Below, piece by piece: positions 58,860 through 64,000 of a stretch of DNA of 64,000 nucleotides. The stretch spans positions 31,322,788 to 31,386,787 of the forward strand of contig OX457070.1 of assembly GCA_949752795.1 (NCBI GenBank), given 5' to 3'. Numbering within the stretch: position 1 is the stretch's first letter; each line of letters begins with the position of its first letter. The notes under the pieces were generated by a model, which had not been told where the DNA came from, ran no database searches, and saw nothing but the letters and a program-made list of their open reading frames with translations. The stretch comes from Hyperoodon ampullatus. Lineage: Eukaryota > Chordata > Mammalia > Artiodactyla > Ziphiidae. A program made the translations under genes and the position numbers.

Positions 58860-59275
58860 GCTGTGCGGGGCTTCTATCTCTCCATCTCGGGCTCCGTGAA
58901 TGAACAATAATTTGTGGATTCTGCTCATCTCTCTTTGCCAACTTTGTTCTGTGGAATTAGATACAACTTTGACAAATTAGAAAAGGCTCCCCCGTGCCCG
59001 CTGTCCTCAGAGCAGCACAGTCCGCTGATTGTGTGCTGGTCCTCTGAAGTCCGGCCGTGTCAGGCCGTCAGCGGCAGCCCGGCCACCAGAGCTCTCTTTT
59101 TAATAAGCAGGTCTGTCAGCACCAGGTCCTTCGGATCTTCCGACCTCTCCTTAATCCTCAGGACGCACTGACTTTCTTCTCTGTTTCGCTGATGGCAAAA
59201 GGCCCTGTGACAGGAAAGAAATCTCTTCTTTGTTTACAGCGTAGAGGCAACAAAATTAACCTTTGAGATTAACTG
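58860..59275. promoter_or_regulatory. Candidate conserved noncoding element, CpG-richer
   Basis: Unique sequence with 16 CpG counted between 58866 and 59242, the highest over this length that I noticed in the window. It also has motifs like gaatgaacaataatttgtgg and ctttgacaaattag. It does not reach CpG-island density and no exon is convincing. The regulatory reading is inference. Confidence 0.3.
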
Positions 59276-59425
59276 TAAATGAGTGAGGATCATGTTTTAT
59301 CTTTCCCCAGGACCAGGGGTCAGGATTAACACATGCACGAAGGAGGGAGCGTTTGTACGCGTGGGCATGCGTGTGCACGCCCCTCCCCCATTCCCATTAT
59401 GGCCCCAAATATCTTTCGCTATTGT

Positions 59426-59426
59426 C

Positions 59427-59459
<33 letters not shown>

Positions 59460-59514
59460 TTCCTTCCTTCCTTTCTTCCCTCTCTTCCTCCCTCCCTCCT
59501 TCCTTCTTTCCTTT
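59426..59514. repeat. (CTTT)n / (CCTT)n pyrimidine tract
   Basis: About 90 bp of pure or nearly pure pyrimidine on the plus strand, directly before an L1 3' end. Confidence 0.95.
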
Positions 59515-59577
59515 CTTAATTGAAATATAGTTGATTTACAATGTTGTGTTAGTTTCAGGTGTACAGCAAAGTGAATC

Positions 59578-59630
<53 letters not shown>

Positions 59631-59729
59631 TATTCTTTTTCAGATTCTTTTCCATTATGGATTATTACAAAATATTGAGTATAGTTCTCTGAGCTATACA
59701 TTAGGTCCTTGTTGGTTATCTAGTTTTTT
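59515..59729 (-). mobile_element. L1 3' end, first of an adjacent pair
   Basis: Reverse L1: ttgaaatatagttgatttac, gtgtacagcaaagtgaatca, a TA run, then tccattatggattattacaa. It stops at ggttatctag, where the second L1 begins. Confidence 0.9.
59579..59625. repeat. (TA)n microsatellite within L1
   Basis: An uninterrupted TA run of about 22 units, an expansion of the short TA stretch normal at this place in the L1 3' region. Confidence 0.96.
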
Positions 59730-59730
59730 A

Positions 59731-60046
59731 AAAAAATTATTTTATTGAAGTATAGTTGATTTACAATGTTGCATTAATTTCTGTTATACAGCAAAGTGAT
59801 TCAGTTTTACATACATATATACTTTTTAAATATTATTTTCCATTATAGTTTATCACAGGATATTGAATGTAGTTCCCTGTGCTATGCAGTAGGACCTTGT
59901 TGTTTAGCTTATCTATTTTAAATCTAATACTGTGCATATGTTAATCCCAAACTCCTAATTTATCCCTCCCCTGCACGTTTCCCCTTTGGTAACCATAAGT
60001 TTGTCCTCTATGTCTGAGTCTACTTCTGTTTTGTAAGTAAGATCAC
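59731..60046 (-). mobile_element. L1 3' end, second of an adjacent pair
   Basis: Reverse L1: tattgaagtatagttgattt, acagcaaagtgattcagttt and ctaatttatccctcccctgc. A short duplication ttccttcttt at 59500-59509 and 60047-60056 may bracket the pair, but it lies in simple sequence and is not decisive. Confidence 0.9.
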
Positions 60047-60056
60047 TTCCTTCTTT

Positions 60057-60410
60057 ATTCAGGTGTGAGTTTATTCTGGGATGGATAGAGCTAGTGAATG
60101 ATATTCCATTTTTCTAATCTTCAATTGCATTTCAACTCTTACGAGAGGGATTATAAAACATCAGCATATTATAAATGATGCCCAATAAGTTATGGGTAAA
60201 AATGTCTTGGCTAAAGACACAACATCATCCAGTGAAGTAAACAGTGTCTGGGTACTGAGCAAGAACTATGAATGACACCACAAAGATAGGGCAGAGTGTC
60301 TCTTCATTGGGTTTACATGGCAGTGTATTCATGGTTAACAGTGTTGGATGGCAGAGTTGTGGTTCTCCAACATACAGAGAATGCTTTTCTGGTAAATAAT
60401 CCTCTCCTGT
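60057..60410. other. Unique noncoding sequence
   Basis: Nothing recognised. Confidence 0.4.
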
Positions 60411-60600
60411 TTTTTTTTTTTTTTTTTTTTTTTCCCAAACACAAATTGTTTAATAAGACAAATATTTGAGAGATCTTGTTCATATTCATTTCTAACTGAT
60501 TGTGTTCAAAGTGCAGTTCGACTCAATTATATTTGCTTAAAATTTTTTGACGGTAAAGTTGATACAAACAACAGCTATGAGATGAAATTTGTATTGGGGA
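60411..60600 (-). mobile_element. Possible 3' end of a retrocopied transcript
   Basis: A run of over 20 T (60411-60433) is followed by cccaaacacaaattgtttaat. Read on the minus strand this is an attaaa signal about 17 bases before an A tail, the usual layout of a processed retrocopy. I do not recognise the parent transcript and could not find the far duplication. Right boundary is arbitrary. Confidence 0.35.
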
Positions 60601-61869
60601 GAGAATGGAAGCCAATTGCCTCGATATAGATGTTATTTGTGGTCTCTGGAAACTCTTTTTTCTTTGCCAGCTATCACAATTTTTACAATTAAAAAAAAAA
60701 CTTTTTAATATACTGCTACTTTTTCCTATAGTCTTTCTGAAGGTGGGACCAGATGAGGTTGAGACTGGACTATTTCTGACTTATGGGGAGCCCAGAAGTA
60801 GACTCCAGACATCCTCTATGTGCTGCTGAGAGCATCAGGACCTCCCATTCTGCTGCGTGCTCTCCATTTTTGATGGGTTTTTCACCTTCAAAACCCAGCT
60901 CAATAATGACAGGGAATCACCACCGCCCTGGTGACCAAATCCAAGCATCCTACTTAAGGCTCCTGTCTCTATTTCTCGAAGTTGCTGAAATGTGTCTGGG
61001 ACTTGGGACAGTGAATCATTCTGGCCACAGCCACTGCTTAAAGCCAATGGTTTTATTAGAAGCATATTCGGATCCCAGTTTCTTCGTTTTGGGGTTGGCT
61101 TCTGTGGAATCTGACCACTTTTGTAATTTTGCTGCCTTTTGCCTAACAGAATTATTTTTTGCTGCCTTCAGTTCTGTTCTCTCTCTTCCTCCCTTAATGA
61201 ACAGAACAAAACAAAGTGACATGTAAGCATAGAGCTATTTTATTTTTCACTCAATGGTGGCCATGATCATAACAATGAAACAGAAGAGAAAAGGGACTTT
61301 GTTGTAGGTGCAAGGTTGGGGTTATGCAAAATGGAGAAATAACCAGGTCAGTGCCCAGGAGCCTATCATACAATGATGAGCATTTCAGGGGAATGAAAAG
61401 AACATGTACGTTGGGATTCCCAATTTCTCTGTTATCATCGTCTTGGGCCAGGTATTTAACGTGTGCTGCATTGGTTTTGGCTGAGGAAAGTGCTTGGAGG
61501 AAGCAGCTCTTTAAGTTTACTTGTTGTCTCTGGGAGGTAATAAAGATCTTTATTTACAAATAGTGCACTTTCTGGGAAGTGCCTTTGTGTGGGCATTGCA
61601 CACCCTAACAAAACGATGGGTTCTTTGTTTTGCCTCTATGGGAAGGGCAAAAGTTGGTCTGCAGGACACTGTTTTGCAACCAGACTTTTTACTCTCTGGG
61701 TGTGTGACACTGTTCATCATTTAACCTCTCTGCAACTTAGGATTCTCATTTCTGGAATGGAGTTAATAATGCTGTTAGAATCACTGAGGAACCAGGAGAT
61801 GAAAGGACTGCACTTTCACTAATGCACTTTACTTCGCGTTTGCCTGGTATCTATCTTTTGAAATGCTGT
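60601..61869. other. Unique noncoding sequence
   Basis: No repeat or gene recognised. The plus-strand frame at 60783-61226 (147 codons) has no known domain. Confidence 0.4.
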
Positions 61870-62100
61870 TGTGTCACCTCCTCAGGGAAGCCTTCCTGGA
61901 CCACTGGGGGGCTGAATGGCTCCCTCCTTGGTGAGAGCACTTATCTCACTACATGTAGCCCTGGGTTTATTTGGCTATTCCACCACTTGCCTGTAAGTTC
62001 CTTTAGGGTAGAAACAACGATCCTCATCTTGTATCAAATGAAACTTAGAGCCCAGCACAGTTGCTGGCTCCCAGTAAAGGCAGTCAAATGATGGATGAAT
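61870..62100 (+). repeat. L2 LINE 3' end
   Basis: tcagggaagccttcctggac, ctgtaagttcctttagggta, agagcccagcacagttgctg and atgatggatgaattgaac follow the L2 3' end order. Confidence 0.85.
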
Positions 62101-62248
62101 TGAACTCCATCATTAAAAACAGTGCTCAAAAGGCACTAGAAGCTAATGTCTATCAGCTCCTCATGGCAATGTATGGTGAAACAAATTTTTAAAATTTTAA
62201 ATCAATTTTCACACATTCTTAAAATAGAGTTCCCTAAATGTCCATGGA

Positions 62249-62412
62249 TGGGAGGGAGACACAAGAAGGAGGAGATATGGGGGTATATATATACATATAG
62301 CTGATTCACTTTGTTATAAAGCAGAAACTAACAGACAATTGTAAAACAATTATACTACAATAAAGATGTTAATAAATAAATAAATAAATAAAATAAAATT
62401 AAACAAAAAAAA
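62249..62412 (+). mobile_element. L1 3' end
   Basis: Forward L1: gagacacaagaaggaggaga, tagctgattcactttgttat and attatactacaataaagatg, then an (AAAT)n tail. Flanked by atgtccatgga (62239) and aagtccatgaa (62411), an imperfect duplication. Confidence 0.9.
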
Positions 62413-62709
62413 GTCCATGAAGTCTAAGGAAACAAAAAATAAAAGACCTTTACTGGGAAAAAATTTGGGGATGCTATTTCTCCCCCGTGTTTTCTCATAT
62501 GAAGTGATGGAGAAGGTATAAGAGTAATGATTGAATACTGGGGCAAAGATGAAGTCTTTGGGAAAACCCTGGATTATATAATCACACCAGTTATACCCAG
62601 TATTCCTGTGTGACCTGCAATACAAAGCATCTTTTTAGCTGTATAAAATGATGTAAAAGTACTTGAGACAGGTCTTTTTGGTGAGTTTGACTGGCAGGTG
62701 AAAGAACAA
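62413..62709. other. Short unique spacer
   Basis: Nothing recognised. Confidence 0.4.
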
Positions 62710-63326
62710 AGAGTCATGTACCACAATGTTCATTGCAGCTCTATTTACAATAGCCTGGACATGGAAGCAACCTAAGTGTCCATTGACAGACGAATGGATA
62801 AAGAAAATGTGGCACATATATACAATGGAATATTACTCAGCCATAAAAAGGAGCAAAGTTGAGTTATTTGTAGTGAGGTGGATGGACCTAGAGTCTGTCA
62901 TACAGAGTGAAGTAAGTCAGAAAGAGAAAAACAAATACCGTATGCTAACGCATATATATGGAATCTAAAAAAAACGGTATTCATGAAGCTAGTGGAATGG
63001 CAGGAATAAAGACACAGCTGTAGAGACTGGACTTGAGGACACAGGGAGGGGGAAGGGTAAGCTGGGATGAAGTGAGAGAGTGGCATGGACATATATACAC
63101 TACCAAATGTAAAATAGATAGCTAGTGGGAAGCAGCCGCATAGCACAGGGAGATCAGCTTGATGCTTTGTAACGACCTAGAGGGGTGGGATAGGGAGGGT
63201 GGGAGGGAGACACAGGTAGGATGGGATATGGGGATATATGTATACATATAGCTGATTCACTTTGTTATACAGCAGAAATTAACATTGTAAAGCAATTATA
63301 CTCCAATAAAGATATTTAAAAAAAAA
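62710..63326 (+). mobile_element. L1 LINE with ORF2 C-terminal remnant
   Basis: Forward, 5'-truncated L1. The frame 62726-62968 is the ORF2 C-terminal segment (residues [15 protein letters not shown] visible), then the 3' untranslated region to caataaagatatttaaaa. Exact duplications aaagaacaa at 62701-62709 and 63327-63335. The short exact duplication and the open remnant suggest it is one of the younger L1 copies here. Confidence 0.95.
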
Positions 63327-63335
63327 AAAGAACAA

Positions 63336-63933
63336 TGGAAGATATATTTTGGATTTTCCAGAAGTGAAGACAAATCTGTAAAACTAAATTGATTTCTCTC
63401 AACACACATGACCACTTTGATAGCGCTGGTCTGAGGAAAAGATGGCATGGTTTTTCTCTCTCATCTGTTCCTGTCTTCCTTCCCCTAACATCCGGTATTT
63501 TATAATAAAATTTCCAACAGATACGGGTTGTTCAACAGTCACTAGCAATACGTTGATTAATTATGTGTACCAGACTTTCAGTATATAATTAAGCTAAACA
63601 AAACTGCATTAAAGTAATATGAATAATTTGACTTCAAGCCACCAAAACAAGGAAACTGAGTGAAAGCAGAATCTCTGACCTCACTCACTTTAGCATATTG
63701 GAGGAGACAAAAATATAATCAGAGTTATAAATCATACAGCTGCCACAATATGGTGATGCAGAAAGGAAGTTGTTCTGACCTTTGATTTGGAGGAGTTTGA
63801 AAGGTAGAAATTAAAGTGAACACTTTGTTCTTCTGCTAGAAATAAAATTCTTCATCTAGGAAATACAAAACCAACAACAAAATACCTTTCCTTAGCTATG
63901 TGGGTAACATCTGTTTTTGTTGTCTTTTTTCAG
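63336..63933. other. Unique noncoding sequence leading to a splice acceptor
   Basis: AT-rich unique sequence. Its end carries a branch-site-like gtaac (63904-63908) and a pyrimidine tract ending ttttttcag at 63933. Confidence 0.45.
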
Positions 63934-63962
63934 GTTCTTACATTTTCTTCAATATGATTGAG
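63934..63962 (+). CDS. Candidate 29-nt internal coding exon
   Basis: Seen: a T-rich tract ending in ttttttcag, 29 bases, then the strong donor gtaaga. A branch-like gtaac lies 26 bases before the acceptor AG. Of the three frames, one is open: two bases completing a split codon, then SYIFFNMIE, ending on a codon boundary before the donor; the other two frames contain TGA. Inferred: a microexon of a plus-strand gene extending beyond the window, possibly part of a hydrophobic segment. I do not recognise the protein. Matching splice motifs can arise by chance in 64 kb. Confidence 0.35.
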
Positions 63963-64000
63963 GTAAGAGCCTTGACATTGTCTCAAAACTATTTTATGTC

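Noticed and set aside
58860..59275. CpG island promoter
   Set aside because: CpG count is raised but below island density, and no transcript start signal or exon is visible.
60783..61226. 147-codon plus-strand frame
   Set aside because: No domain recognised; starts in unremarkable context.
62726..62968. Functional L1 ORF2
   Set aside because: Only the C-terminal fragment is present; the element is 5'-truncated.

Overview
The window looks like a gene-poor stretch of a cetartiodactyl nuclear genome, most likely a whale or dolphin. The main clue is at least thirteen tRNA-derived SINEs of the CHR-1 and CHR-2 type (heads reading ggcttccctggtggcgcag, or the reverse), most with visible target-site duplications. 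Cetartiodactyl-type L1 3' ends (reverse-strand head ttgatttacaatgttgtgtt) point the same way. I saw no Bov-B and no typical Bov-tA SINE, which argues against a ruminant. Older mammal-wide repeats (MIR, L2, MER5-like hAT, MaLR LTRs) are frequent.

No complete protein-coding gene is visible. The longest open frames run through SINEs or show no recognisable domain, and I treat them as chance. The one plausible piece of a gene is a 29-nt candidate internal exon at 63934-63962, with a pyrimidine tract, AG acceptor, open frame and strong GTAAGA donor. If real, at least the right part of the window is intron of a plus-strand gene; otherwise the window is intergenic.

Layout: 1-6 kb holds CHR SINEs, a hAT-like element and MIRs. 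6-9 kb has TATC and TG/TA microsatellites and a minus-strand LTR. 9-16 kb has an old L1 with a CHR-1 inside, two LTRs with promoter-like or polyadenylation signals, and a MIR split by a CHR-1. 16-24 kb is mostly unique sequence with two L1 3' ends. 24-28 kb has L2, a MIR split by a MER5-like element, and two CpG-richer unique islands. 28-40 kb has two MaLR LTRs and more SINEs. 40-45 kb is the densest part: an old L2-type repeat split by an L1 that is itself split by a CHR-2, followed by a 68-bp imperfect duplication and two same-strand CHR-1 copies. 45-59 kb is mainly unique sequence with MIRs and several possible conserved noncoding islands. 59-64 kb is L1-rich, has a long TA run, and ends with the candidate exon.

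I found no evidence of a new biological system. The items most worth checking are the candidate exon, the nested insertions with exact duplications, the local duplication at 43-45 kb, and the unique CpG-richer islands. All repeat family names are from memory of consensus sequences, not from a search.
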